A stretch of 64,000 nt of DNA, from positions 188,501 through 252,500 of the forward strand of contig LSRY02000038.1 of the NCBI GenBank assembly GCA_001643675.2, read 5' to 3'. Of the stretch, positions 1-17,292 are shown piece after piece. The notes under the pieces were generated by a model. It saw nothing but the letters and a program-made list of their open reading frames with translations. It was not told the DNA's origin and made no database searches. The position numbers and the translations under genes are program-made. Positions within the stretch are counted from its first letter, which is position 1. Each line of letters begins with the position of its first letter. Source of the DNA: Monocercomonoides exilis (lineage: Eukaryota; Preaxostyla; Oxymonadida; Polymastigidae).

Positions 1-174
1 GCATCATCGTGTATTATCACAATCGGATATAGTCACTAAAAGTCATGCAAAAACCGATGTGATTATATTTGGTTTTGACTGTTTTCATATTTAATCCAGC
101 TTTGCATTCAAGAAATGATGTCAAAGTGATTATTTTTGACTTTATAACTGTTTTCGCAATGTTTATTCTTCATA
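1..174. other. AT-rich flank of the first transposon, no gene seen
   Basis: I see no convincing coding or RNA feature here. The stretch ends in the dinucleotide TA at 173-174, which is the left copy of the target-site duplication of the adjacent element. Confidence 0.6.
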
Positions 175-195
175 GGGTGGTTTTTTTATTCGGAC
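175..195 (+). repeat. Left terminal inverted repeat of the transposon
   Basis: 21-bp terminus starting GGGTGG and ending CGGAC. It is the inverted partner of 2198-2218 with two mismatches. Confidence 0.9.
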
Positions 196-316
196 TTTTT
201 TTTTATCCGGACAAAAATTTTAATTATTAGTTTTATCAACCTACTTTTTATATTTTATTATTTGTTTTTAGTATATAAGGAAAAGTCGGCAGTTAGTAAT
301 TAAGATTAAATTACTA

Positions 317-398
317 TACCTAATCTCTGATGGGGGGAGATGGGGGGGGGGTTAGCTCCTCCATCTCTGATTTGTGCCTCCCCTGAAGAGATTAGGTA
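317..398. other. G-rich hairpin in the transposon 5' region
   Basis: A perfect 12-bp stem is formed by 317-328 (TACCTAATCTCT) and 387-398. The loop contains runs of six and ten consecutive G (331-336 and 341-351) and matching C-rich segments. It lies between the left terminus and the transposase, in an otherwise very AT-rich stretch. It may be an RNA hairpin or a G-quadruplex-forming element, but the function is unknown. Confidence 0.6.
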
Positions 399-600
399 AT
401 AGCAACGGGGCTGACTAAGTTAGAATTTAATCGAAAAATTTTTTTTGATTTTTTTCATTTCATTTCAAAATAATTTTTTTTAAAAAAAAATAAAAATAAG
501 ATCATAACCAATATTTTATTTGCATGAGTGTTGTCAAACAAAGAAAAGAAAGTGGATAACGAAATTGAGAGATTTGATGAAATCTTTCCAGTATCGTTAA

Positions 601-2119
601 ATCAAAAATCGATTCGTTCGTATTGCGACAATAATTGCTGATGGAAAATGACGTGTTTCCGACGCTGCTAATCTGAATGAATTCTCTCGTTCATCGATAA
701 ACCGAGCTGTAACTGCTGTTGAAAAGGGTCGAACCGTGGGAAAAGTTGGTCGGCCAGAGCTGTTCACAAAAGAAGACAAAGAAGTGATAACCGGAGTCAT
801 CAGAATCGAAAGTGTGACAGGAGTGAGTTATTCTGTAACTCAAACAAAATAATTGGTTTGCATTATTATTTCTTACTAATAAATATTTATAATTGATTAT
901 AATTATAGATGGAATCAGTGCAAACTGATAGAAAAATTCGAAGTGGAGAAGAAGAAGACCAAGAAGTTAAAATTTCAAAATCAACTCCGTATTCGTTTGA
1001 AAAACGAAATCCTGACCTAAAGACATCCATTCCTCATAATGTTGATATTCAACGATTATCGGTACCAAACAAACAGTCTCTTCAGCCTTTCTTCTCTCTT
1101 CTGCAATCACTTAATGATACTCACAAATACTCCACTTCACTCATCTTCAACACCGACGAATCCTCTTTGCGTCTTTCCGACTCCACAAAACAACTTGCTG
1201 TTCATCCTTCAGATGTTCCAGTCGGGTTTTCCAAGACACCAATCAACATGCCAAACTCCACTCTTGTGGTTGCAGTTGCTGCTGATGGTTATTCTTTGCC
1301 AAGCCTTGTTCTTTGGCCATCAAAAAAACGACCAACTGAAATGAAGGTCTTGCTCAGCCTTCAGTTTCATGCCTGGGCAGACAATGATGGATGGATGACT
1401 TATGCATTGTTAGCTCGATATGTTGAAGAGATACTTCTGCCCAAAATTGTCCAAAGAAGAAAATTGCTGGAAATGAACGAAGAAAGATGCTTGCTTCTCT
1501 TGGATTCTCATCCTTCAAAAGCACAGCCAGATATATGGTAGAAATTTGCAGATGAATCAATTGACGTGGTTTCATTTATTCCACACAACACTCATCTAAC
1601 ATAGCCACTTGACTGCGGAGTTTTTGCCGTGTTTAAAAAATGTTTTAATTCAAACTATGTTGTTCCATCTTCTTCTTCGATCGCACTCAGACGAAAAGCA
1701 GTTGCAAATGCCTTGCCACAGGCTTTGCAAACTGCATTGCTTCCTTCAACAATTCACTCTGCATTTGAAAAAAGCTGTTTGCTGTCTGGACAATCCAATT
1801 CTGAATTGGTGAAGTTTTGTGACACTCCTTCAGTTCAGCAGAAAATAAATCCCATCGGTTCAATTTCGATAGGAAAAATATTTCTGACCAAGCGTTTTTT
1901 GATGAATGGAAAGTAGACAAAAAGATGAAAGATGAAAAGAAAATTGATGATTCTGCTGAAGAAAAAATTGAAAAAGATTTGTTTTCTGAAGAGAAGCCGA
2001 AAAACAGAAAAATATCCAAATCCCAAATATTAAAAGATGATGATTTTGAAGATGATAATGAACATAGAAATACCAGAAAAATTATAAAAAGAGAATTGAT
2101 GGATTATATTGACTATTGA
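601..2119 (+). pseudogene. DDE transposase (Tc1/pogo-like, DDE_1 superfamily), split by an intron and disrupted
   Basis: The N-terminal exon (601-822) encodes a helix-turn-helix-like region that ends in a GRPELFTKEDKEVI-type linker, typical of pogo/CENP-B-like transposases. It reads straight into a candidate 86-nt phase-0 intron, 823-908, with donor GTGAGT and acceptor TATAG, and resumes at 909. The catalytic core follows: FNTDESSL (first Asp, near 1160), LLLDSHPSKA (second Asp, near 1500), and IPHNTHLT then PLDCGVFAVFKK (third-Asp block, near 1580-1630). Disruptions are TGA at 649, TAG at 1539 and TAG at 1602, the last lying exactly at the family's conserved Gln of QPLD. A frameshift near 1830-1840 moves the acidic C-terminus, ending at 2119, into another frame. 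No intact transposase can be expected. Confidence 0.8.
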
Positions 2120-2197
2120 TTGTTGCATTTTTTCGAAAATTTCAACATGCGATTTATAAAAAAATATATATTTTTTTATCAAAAAATAAAAAATTAT

Positions 2198-2218
2198 GTC
2201 CGGATAAAAAAATCACCC
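2198..2218 (-). repeat. Right terminal inverted repeat of the transposon
   Basis: 21-bp terminus that reads GGGTGA...CCGGAC on the minus strand. It matches the left terminus at 19 of 21 positions and is followed by TA. Confidence 0.9.
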
Positions 2219-2220
2219 TA

Positions 2221-3025
2221 AATTTTAATTTTTTGAAGAGGAATTATTCATTCAAATAAATATGGTTGTGATAATTATTTCAAAAAACAATATTTGAGAT
2301 TGAATTCACGAAAAATTGTCTTTTAATAAAGTTACTGATTACAAAAAATTAATTTATCAATATTCAAATCGAATTTTCAGATCGAAATATTAGGAAGAAA
2401 AAAAGTGATTTCAAAAAGATTCAAATGTATTTACGTAATTGTTTATGGAAAACCACTTATCTGTCATCTTCTGCAACTTTTGTCTTTCCTTTTTTCCATC
2501 TTCTTCTTTATCAGAAAGTCGTCATCATTTTTTTCTTCGATATAAACTTTCTTCTTTTTCTTTGGATTTTTTTCTCTTTCTTTTAATCATGCTTTTTCTC
2601 TTTATCTTTTTTTTTCTCTTTTTCTTGCTCTCTTTCTTTCTTTCTTCTTTTCTTCATGAGTTCAATTCTTTCTTTCTCTCTCTCTTTTTTTTGTGTGAAA
2701 ACGATTATTTCAATTTCCAATCAAAAATTTTTGCTCAATAACTTATCATAAACAAATTTATGTAAAAAAGATAAATTCTGACTGATTGTTCATTTTTTCA
2801 TTTCATTTTGGCTTTGAATGTTTCTCTTTGAAATTTTGGTAATGAGAGAAAAAAATTCATTTTTTAAACGCATGACCCATTAATATAATATAAAAATCAA
2901 AAAATATTTATAACTTGCATAATAACAAGAAATTCAAGCTCTTATAAAGAATTTTGAATACGCATTATTATCACACATTCATATTAAATACATTTATGTG
3001 TATTTTCTTCAAACACTTTGAATAA
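2221..3025. other. Intergenic, AT-rich, no gene recognised
   Basis: This stretch holds T/C-rich low-complexity sequence (about 2480-2700) whose open frames are Phe/Ser repeats on one strand and Lys/Glu repeats on the other. The last 200 bases are very AT-rich and presumably contain the promoter of the downstream gene. No defined promoter motif was recognised. Confidence 0.5.
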
Positions 3026-6000
3026 ATGCCACAACGCATAATTTGGAAACTTCTACAAAAATGTGACATTGATAGAATTGAAATCGAAAATGATTTGCAA
3101 TCAATAGAGCCAATTATTAACATGCTCTTGCCTGCTTCATTTGAAGCAGAAGAATTGGAAGCTCAACCAGGAATTTATCTTTCTATCATCTTTCGCTGTT
3201 TTCGTATGAGTATTCTGAATTACAAACAAATTAAACTTAATTATACAAAAAAGATAAAAGAATTAGAGCAGGAAAATGCAGAATTATCGCGTCGTTTGAG
3301 ATCAATTGATGATCAACTTTCATTTCTTCATCGCTCTAGAGATACACCAAGGACAGCAACAATACCTCCTGCAATATCTTCTGGGTATTTAGATGATGAA
3401 ATGACTCAAAACTACAAAAGAGAGATAAAACGTCTTGAATTAGAAAATGAACATTTACATCAAGAATTGATGAAATCAAATAAAGATGAAGTTTCTGTTT
3501 CTTCAAATCGAAGACTTCCAGCTCCTCAAGCAAATTCTTCCCGAAGCGAAAAATATCTCGATAATTCGCCTCTAGCACCACTTTCAACACCGCCGAGAAG
3601 TTCTTTTAGATCAAGCGATCGAAAAATTAATCATTCACATTCATCAACAAAAAGACCTCGTTCTTCACATACGGAGCGTAAAGCCACGACTACGCATTCA
3701 ACTCCACCTTCCCTCATCGTTTCTCCTTCGCGCACATACAACTCCACTCCCTTTTCTCCTTCTTCTCTTTCTCACAAAAACATTCATCCCGCATATCCAG
3801 TGAAATGTGCTGACACGCTCTACCGCCACATCCTCCTGCAGCGTCCGTATGAAGCAGCACTTCTGCCTTTCTCTTCGCGGGCTGTGCACAAAGAGCGGGT
3901 GAATGTGGCAGTGGCTGTTTATGACGAGGCAGCTGCAGCTGGATGCGCAGTGAAGGTGAGTGCAGAAGGGAGAGGGATGGTTGGGGAAGAAGGAGAAGGA
4001 GAAAGAGGAGAAGAAGGAGGAAAAGAAGGAAAAGAAGAAGAGGAGATGAACGGAGTTGGGGGAGCAGAACTGGGGATTTTGGGGTCAGAAGCAGCAGAAG
4101 TGAGCGAGAGGCTGAAGGAGATGAGGAGAGAGAGGAGGAAGAGGAGGGTGAGAGGGAGGAAAGGAGAGGGAAATCGAAGCACAGTTACTATTAGAGGTGA
4201 GAATGAAGAAGAGGAAGAAGAAAATGAGGAAGAAGAAGGAGAAAGTGACGAAGAAGTCAGAAGGAAAGAGCGAGAAGAAGAGAAGAAAGAGAGAGTGACA
4301 AGAAAGAAAGTGGAGAAAGAGGTTGAGATGTTGTATCAGATTGCGAAGGAAGAAGAATTGGAAGAGATGCTAAAGAAGGAATATTCAAGGATATCAACTG
4401 AATATGCGATGTGGAAGAGAGAAGAGGAAGAGAAAAAGAAGAAAAGAAAGCAGAAGCAGAAGCAAGTGCTGTGGAAGAAGGCAATGGAAATAGAAAAGAA
4501 CGGAAAGAAAGATAAGAGCAAACAGAGAGAAGCAGAAGAAGAAGAGGAGAAGGAAAATGAAGAAGAGGAAGAGGAAGATGATTTTGATGAAGATGAAGAT
4601 GAAGATGACTCATACGAGGAAATGCTGAAAGGGCATTCGTTTTTGATAGACAGCGAGAATAACAGCCAAGCTAATATTCAAAGCAGTGGGCAAAGGAGAA
4701 CAATAAGTCCATTGAAACTGAAGAAAAAGACGAAAAATGAAAAAGAACCAGAAAGAAGAACAGAAAGAAGAACAGAAAGAAACAATAAAATTTCAAAGGG
4801 AATGAAAGAGAAAAACGATGAAATGGAAGTAAAAAGGAAGAAGAAGAAGGAAGAAGAAGAAGAAGAAGAAGGAGAAATGAATGAATCAAAAAGGAAGCAA
4901 AGAAAGAAGAAAGAAGAGAAAGACAAGATGGAAGTAAAGCCACAGAAGAAGGCGAGAGTTCATTTTAATAAGGAGGAAGAGGAAGAGGAAGAAGAAGAAG
5001 AAGAAGATGATATTAATGAAGATAAAGAAAAGAAGATCAAAGAGAGAAGAGAAGAAAGAGAAAGAGAAAGAGAAAAGGAGAAAGAAAGGATGAAAGAAAG
5101 AGAAAGAGAAAGAGAACAACAAAAGAAGGCAGAAAAAGACAAAAGACAAAGGAAAGATGAAGCAAATGAAAGAGAAACGAAAGCAAATTCAAAGCAAAAA
5201 GAACCAAAAAGAACGGAAAAAGCGAAGAAAGAGAAGAAAGAGAAAGAGAAAGAAAAGAAGGAAGATGTGGAAGTGTTTAGTGATTTGTTTATTGATACGC
5301 CAAGAAGCGAAGTGAAAAAGGTTGATGTGAAGAATAAAGAAGAAGAAGAAGAAGAAAGGGAGGAGGAGAAGAAGAAGATGAGGAAGAAGAAAGAGAAGAA
5401 GAAAGAGAAGAAGGAAGAAGAAGAAAAGGAAGAGGAAGATCAATCAGAAATTGAAGAAAAGAGAACAAATGTGAAAGCAATTGCAAAAGAAAGAAGAAAA
5501 GAAAAATTAGCAGAAAATGTTAAAACAAAGAAAAAGAAGGGAAAAGAAGAAGAAGAAGAAGAAAGAGAAGAAGAAAGAGAAGAAGAAGAAGAAAAGTTTT
5601 GGTCTTTTGGTTCTTCGAGAAAGGAAGATGAGGAAGAAGATGAAAATGTGTTTGAAAGGAAAGGAAAAACTAAACAAGCAGAAGAAGAGAAAGAAGAAGA
5701 GAAAGAGAAAGAGAAGGAGAAAGAAAGAAAGGATGAGAAGAAGAAGAAAGAAGAGGAAGAAGAGGAAGAAGAGGAGGAGAAAGAGAAAGAGAAAGAGAAA
5801 GAAGAAGAGAAAGAAGATAATGAATGTGTGGAAGATATCGGAATTTTGGGGAATGTGAAGGAAGAAGATTATTCTGAAGGAGAAAATGAAAGAGAAAGAG
5901 AAAGAGAAAGAGAAAGAGAAAAAAGGAAGAAGAAAGAAGAAACGATGAAGAAATCGAAAGAAGATAAAGATAAAGATAAAGATAAAGAAGAAGAAGAAGA

Positions 6001-7888
6001 AGAAGAAGAAGAAGATAAAGAAGAAGTAGAGGGAAAAGAAGAAGAGAAGAGAAGAGAAGAGAATAAATATGACAATTGGGAAAAAGATTTTGATGAAGAA
6101 GATGAATTTGGATATTCACCAAATAGAATGCAAATGAAAGAGAAAGAGAAAGAGAAAGAGAAGAAGAAAGAGGAAGAGAAAGAAGAGAAAAAGAAGAAAG
6201 AAGAAGAAGAAGAAGATGATGATGAAAATGTTATGATGGAAAGAATCAGTAATGTTAGTTCATTGACAAATGAAAGTGACAAAGAAGATGAAGAAGATGA
6301 AAGAGAAAGAGAAAGAAAACAGAAAAGAGATGATGATGAGGAGGAGGAAGAGGAGGAGGAAGATGGAATAGAAAAAGAAGAAAAAGAAGAAAGAAAAGTT
6401 GAAGAAACGAAAAAAGCTAAAACATCACCATCACCATCATCTTCTTCTTCTTCCTCTTCTTCAACAGATATCTCCTCTTTTCATTCTTCTCTTTTTCCTT
6501 CTTCTTCTTCTTCTTCTTCTTCTTCTCCTTCTTCTCCTTCTCTTTCTCCTTCTTCTTCTCCTTCTCCTTCTCCTTCTCCTTCTCCTTCTCCTTCCCCTTC
6601 CCCTTCCCCTTCTCCTTCCCCTTCCCCTTCCCCTTCTCCTTCTCCTTCTCCTTCTCCTTCTCCTTCTCCTTCTTCTCCCATTCCAATTCCAGCTGCTTTT
6701 GTTGGCGTCTCCACAACAGCCGACTTCAGCAACAAAAAGACAGCAATTCCACTCTCAAAAAAGGGGAATGCAAAAAATGTGAAGTCAAAAAAGGAAAATA
6801 AAAAGGAAAATGAAAAAGAAAAACAAAAAGAAAAACAAAAAGAAAAACCAAATGAAAAAGGAAAAGGAAATAAAGGAAATACATCTAATCCAAATAATTC
6901 ATCAAATACATCAAATACATCATCTTCGTCTCAATCATCCCAATCTCCAAACACACAGACAGATCCGCCAGAAGCAGCCACGCCTTCATTGGCACACACA
7001 CAACAGAGCATTCATTCAACTCATTCAATTCATTCGTCTCATTCATCTCATCATTCAGAACATCATTCAGAACATAGTGCTAACCAGGTTGCTTCTTCTT
7101 CTTCTTCCTCCTCTTCCTCTTCCTCTTCTCTTTCTTCTCCTCCTTCTTCTTCTCCGTTTTTTGGTGCAATTTCAAATTTTTCAGTGACAGACGAGAAAAC
7201 TCTGAAGAAAACAAACAAAAACAAAAAAGCTAACACAAAAACAGGAAAAGAAAAGAAAGAAACAACAATGCCATCTTCTGCATCATCATCATCATCATCT
7301 TCTCCTTCTCCTTCCTCTTCTTCTTCTTCTTCCTCCTCTTCATCATCAACAGAAGAAGAAGAAGAAGATGATGATGATGAACAATTAGAAAGTGTTCATT
7401 CACAAGGTGCAAATGAAAGAGAAAAGAAAGGGTCAAACAGAAGAAATACTCACAATAGCTTTGATGATGATGAAGACAATGAAGAAGAAGAAGACAATGA
7501 TGAAGATAATGGCAAAAACAATGAAAGGAATAAGAAAAGCAATAAAAAAGAAAGCAATTTAAATAATAATAATAATAATAATAATAATAAAGATACAAAC
7601 AAAACAAAGGAACCAATGCAATCTAAGCAGAATACGAAAGGAAGAGCAGGAAATAACACTGATGATGATGATGACGACGATGATGATGATTTCCCTTCTA
7701 TTGAAACACAATCTTTGTCAGATGATGGTTCATTTAATGTTCATATTGAGGAACAATTGAATGAAGAGGGGGAGAGAGAAGAAGAGGAGGAGAAAGAGAA
7801 GAAGAAGAAGAAGAAGGATAATAATGAAACTTTACAGAGAAATGGATCAAGACATTCACAAGAACTGACTCAAGTGGATTTTGAATGA
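3026..7888 (+). CDS. Large coiled-coil and low-complexity (Lys/Glu, Ser/Pro) protein, function unknown
   Basis: An uninterrupted frame of 1620 codons starts at ATG 3026 and ends at TGA 7888. Residues 1-170 have ordinary composition and contain two heptad-like coiled-coil stretches (about 67-100 and 130-155). Residues 170-270 are Ser/Thr/Pro-rich. A short more ordinary segment (about 255-310, beginning YPVKCADTLYRHI) follows. From about residue 310 to 1130 the protein is almost wholly Glu, Lys, Arg and Asp. Residues 1130-1220 are poly-Ser followed by about 25 Ser-Pro dipeptides. The rest mixes Asn/Lys/Ser/Asp tracts. I recognise no family. It could be a scaffold or cytoskeletal or nuclear protein, but that is only suggested by composition. 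Length of the repeat tracts may differ between assemblies. Confidence 0.7.
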   Translation: MPQRIIWKLLQKCDIDRIEIENDLQSIEPIINMLLPASFEAEELEAQPGIYLSIIFRCFRMSILNYKQIKLNYTKKIKELEQENAELSRRLRSIDDQLSFLHRSRDTPRTATIPPAISSGYLDDEMTQNYKREIKRLELENEHLHQELMKSNKDEVSVSSNRRLPAPQANSSRSEKYLDNSPLAPLSTPPRSSFRSSDRKINHSHSSTKRPRSSHTERKATTTHSTPPSLIVSPSRTYNSTPFSPSSLSHKNIHPAYPVKCADTLYRHILLQRPYEAALLPFSSRAVHKERVNVAVAVYDEAAAAGCAVKVSAEGRGMVGEEGEGERGEEGGKEGKEEEEMNGVGGAELGILGSEAAEVSERLKEMRRERRKRRVRGRKGEGNRSTVTIRGENEEEEEENEEEEGESDEEVRRKEREEEKKERVTRKKVEKEVEMLYQIAKEEELEEMLKKEYSRISTEYAMWKREEEEKKKKRKQKQKQVLWKKAMEIEKNGKKDKSKQREAEEEEEKENEEEEEEDDFDEDEDEDDSYEEMLKGHSFLIDSENNSQANIQSSGQRRTISPLKLKKKTKNEKEPERRTERRTERNNKISKGMKEKNDEMEVKRKKKKEEEEEEEGEMNESKRKQRKKKEEKDKMEVKPQKKARVHFNKEEEEEEEEEEEDDINEDKEKKIKERREEREREREKEKERMKEREREREQQKKAEKDKRQRKDEANERETKANSKQKEPKRTEKAKKEKKEKEKEKKEDVEVFSDLFIDTPRSEVKKVDVKNKEEEEEEREEEKKKMRKKKEKKKEKKEEEEKEEEDQSEIEEKRTNVKAIAKERRKEKLAENVKTKKKKGKEEEEEEREEEREEEEEKFWSFGSSRKEDEEEDENVFERKGKTKQAEEEKEEEKEKEKEKERKDEKKKKEEEEEEEEEEKEKEKEKEEEKEDNECVEDIGILGNVKEEDYSEGENEREREREREREKRKKKEETMKKSKEDKDKDKDKEEEEEEEEEDKEEVEGKEEEKRREENKYDNWEKDFDEEDEFGYSPNRMQMKEKEKEKEKKKEEEKEEKKKKEEEEEDDDENVMMERISNVSSLTNESDKEDEEDERERERKQKRDDDEEEEEEEEDGIEKEEKEERKVEETKKAKTSPSPSSSSSSSSSTDISSFHSSLFPSSSSSSSSSPSSPSLSPSSSPSPSPSPSPSPSPSPSPSPSPSPSPSPSPSPSPSPSPSSPIPIPAAFVGVSTTADFSNKKTAIPLSKKGNAKNVKSKKENKKENEKEKQKEKQKEKPNEKGKGNKGNTSNPNNSSNTSNTSSSSQSSQSPNTQTDPPEAATPSLAHTQQSIHSTHSIHSSHSSHHSEHHSEHSANQVASSSSSSSSSSSSLSSPPSSSPFFGAISNFSVTDEKTLKKTNKNKKANTKTGKEKKETTMPSSASSSSSSSPSPSSSSSSSSSSSSTEEEEEDDDDEQLESVHSQGANEREKKGSNRRNTHNSFDDDEDNEEEEDNDEDNGKNNERNKKSNKKESNLNNNNNNNNNKDTNKTKEPMQSKQNTKGRAGNNTDDDDDDDDDDFPSIETQSLSDDGSFNVHIEEQLNEEGEREEEEEKEKKKKKKDNNETLQRNGSRHSQELTQVDFE
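6535..6676 (+). repeat. Hexanucleotide minisatellite coding for Ser-Pro repeats
   Basis: Repeats of CCTTCT and CCTTCC in frame encode a run of alternating Ser and Pro inside the preceding gene. The interspersed CCTTCC variants form an internal block, showing that the array has been edited by slippage or unequal exchange. Confidence 0.85.
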
Positions 7889-8223
7889 ATTTGAATGAGG
7901 TTGGCAATTATATTGAGCTTGTTTCTAAAGATTTACCAAAGAAATTGAATAATTTCGAGATGATTCGCTTTGCTCTTTAAATATAAAGAGCATTTTGCAG
8001 AAATGATATCTTGGATTGAAATTTATTATTTAAGATAGTCATATTGTTTTTCGCTGAAAAAAGAAAATTTTTTAATTTTTTATTTTCCAAAAACACCATT
8101 ATTTATTTTTTCAAAGCTTTAATTCACTTCATGACTGTCTCCTTTCATTTCATCCCTAATTTAACTGGTAGGATAAGACGAAGAGAATTAATATCTTACT
8201 GTCCACCTTCGGAAACTCTTGTA
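7889..8223. other. Short intergenic gap between two plus-strand genes
   Basis: AT-rich with no defined element. The true first exon of the next gene could lie here: 8165-8223 is open in the same frame as the proposed start at 8224. Confidence 0.4.
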
Positions 8224-15584
<7,361 letters not shown>

Positions 15585-16353
15585 TCTGTTTATATTGTGC
15601 TTCTTCTTCTTCTTCTTCTTTTATTTTTTCAATTTTTTTGAAATTTAATAGAAAAAGAAGAAGAATTTGATTGGGCAAGGCTGAAAGAAAAGAAAAGAAA
15701 GAAAGGAAAGAAAGAAAAGCGAACAAGAATGTTGTATTTATATCGATGGGGAATTTGACATGAACGCATTTTGCATCTGTTTTGGTTGATTCATTTTTGA
15801 ATTGATGGATTCTGTTGCATTTCTTTGAGAAGTTCAATGATATGAATCGAATATTTAATTTTATATTTGTTTAAAAAAAAAAAATAATTGTTTTATGACT
15901 CTCTTTTCAAACGGTTTATTTCTTTATGAATCTTGAATGTTATTTTAATTTTTCTGTTTATTTTTGCTGATTTCAAAATTTTTTAATTTACTATTTTGCT
16001 TCATTGCCTTTTTTTCTTGTATTTAATCGTCTGAAAGAATTGCATTTTTTGAAGTGTATTTTGTGTGTTTCTTTGAGCAAAGAATACATTTTGTAATTCA
16101 CATCAAATTTTTTATTTTCTTTTGATTTTTGTTTTATTTTTAAGATTTGAAGAATAAATGCTTTAAAAAATGGAATTCGACAAAAAGGATGCTGTTTCAA
16201 TATGAGGTTTTCTTTTCTTTTCACTTTGATTTATGTTGATTTTTTAACTCAAAAAGAAGTTTCTGCAACTTTGAAATGTAAATAAAAAAAAGAAAAAGAA
16301 AAAGAAAAAGAAAAAAGAAAAAAGAAAAAAGAAAAAAGAAAGTGAGAAAGAAA
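15585..16353. other. Intergenic, AT-rich, no gene recognised
   Basis: Probably contains the 3' UTR of the SPRY gene. A short run of GAAAAA-type repeats lies at 16285-16340. No gene or defined element was found on either strand. Confidence 0.5.
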
Positions 16354-16770
16354 ATGCTTCTTCTTCCTTTATTAATTCTTCTTCTTCTAATTCTTCTTCC
16401 TCTATTTCTTCCTTCTTATTCAAATCAAGCATTCATTTCATCATCATCTCATTCATTTAATCCTTCTTCTTCTTCTTCCTCCTCCTCCTCCTCCTCTTCT
16501 TCTTCTTCCACTTCTTCCACTTCTTCTTCCTCTTCTTCTTCTTTTTCCTCATTTTCTCCATCTTCTTCATCTCCTTCCAAAATTTCACCTTTCTCCCCTT
16601 CTTTCCTATCCGCAGAAGAAGATCCATTATCTTCTAATTATTCTTTTCCCTCTTCTTCTTCTTCTTCTTCTCTTCCTCTCAGCGACTTCACAATAGAAAA
16701 CACACAAATAGAAACTTTTTCCATCACTTCAGGTGCAAAATCTGTTTCAAGAGAGAAAAAAAACAAGTGA
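16354..16770 (+). CDS. Possible small secreted Ser-rich protein
   Basis: The open frame of 138 codons starts at ATG 16354 and ends at TGA 16768. It begins with a strong hydrophobic leader (Leu/Ile-rich, residues 1-20, then a small-residue region), and continues as poly-Ser. It closes with a short mixed tail (DFTIENTQIETFSITS). The leader would fit a signal peptide, but Leu-rich and Ser-rich frames arise readily from CTT/TTC repeats, so it may not be a gene. It may instead be an upstream exon, since a GT lies at ACTTCAGGTGCA near 16731. Confidence 0.3.
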   Translation: MLLLPLLILLLLILLPLFLPSYSNQAFISSSSHSFNPSSSSSSSSSSSSSSSTSSTSSSSSSSFSSFSPSSSSPSKISPFSPSFLSAEEDPLSSNYSFPSSSSSSSLPLSDFTIENTQIETFSITSGAKSVSREKKNK

Positions 16771-17292
16771 AGATGAATAAATAAAAGAAAAAAGAAAATT
16801 CAATTATGAAATAAGAAATAGAGTGAAATAAAAAAAAAACATTTATTTCTACAAAGTTTTGCTGAAAAAAAAATGAATTTTGGTTGATAACTGTATTTTG
16901 GGATGAAATTATTTGCTTTTTGAATTTTGTTTCACCAATCATTTTTGAATCTTTTTCGTTGCAAAATAATTCTTCAATATAATTTTTGATGAAAATGAAA
17001 ACTGTTTTCATAGAAATTATATTTATTTTTTGAAAAACAAAGTCGATTGATTTCAAAAAGAAAAAGGATTTTAATTGCGAAACAATAAAGTGTGTAATTT
17101 TCATATTTTCCGAATTCTGTACGAACAATTGTTGTTTAAAACAATATTTTTTTAGTTATCGCATAATATTTGTCTTTATTGAATTATTATAATAAAGTTC
17201 CGATTATTATTTCTTTTTAATGGTTGATCATCTATGACCCTTAATAATAATAATTCAAAGAAGAAAAAAGAAAATCGATTTATCTCATCAAA
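16771..17292. other. Upstream region of the beta-helix gene
   Basis: AT-rich sequence with no recognised gene. It presumably includes the promoter of the gene starting at 17293; no motif could be assigned. Confidence 0.4.

Larger units (their letters stand above)
175..2218 (+). mobile_element. Tc1/mariner-superfamily DNA transposon, degenerate copy
   Basis: A 2044-bp element is bounded by 21-bp terminal inverted repeats at 175-195 and 2198-2218 that match at 19 of 21 positions. A TA dinucleotide sits directly outside each end (173-174 and 2219-2220). TA target-site duplication, short terminal repeats beginning GGGTG and a DDE transposase between them are the hallmarks of the Tc1/mariner/pogo superfamily. 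A second copy of the ATCCGGACA motif lies just inside the left terminus, near 210-218, and could be an internal transposase-binding site. The transposase carries several stops and a frameshift, so this copy looks non-autonomous. Confidence 0.9.

Noticed and set aside
3336-7659. Many minus-strand frames inside the Lys/Glu- and Ser-rich gene (Phe/Leu/Ser-rich products)
   Set aside because: They are mirror readings of GAA/AAG and TCT repeats and have no independent start, splice or composition evidence.
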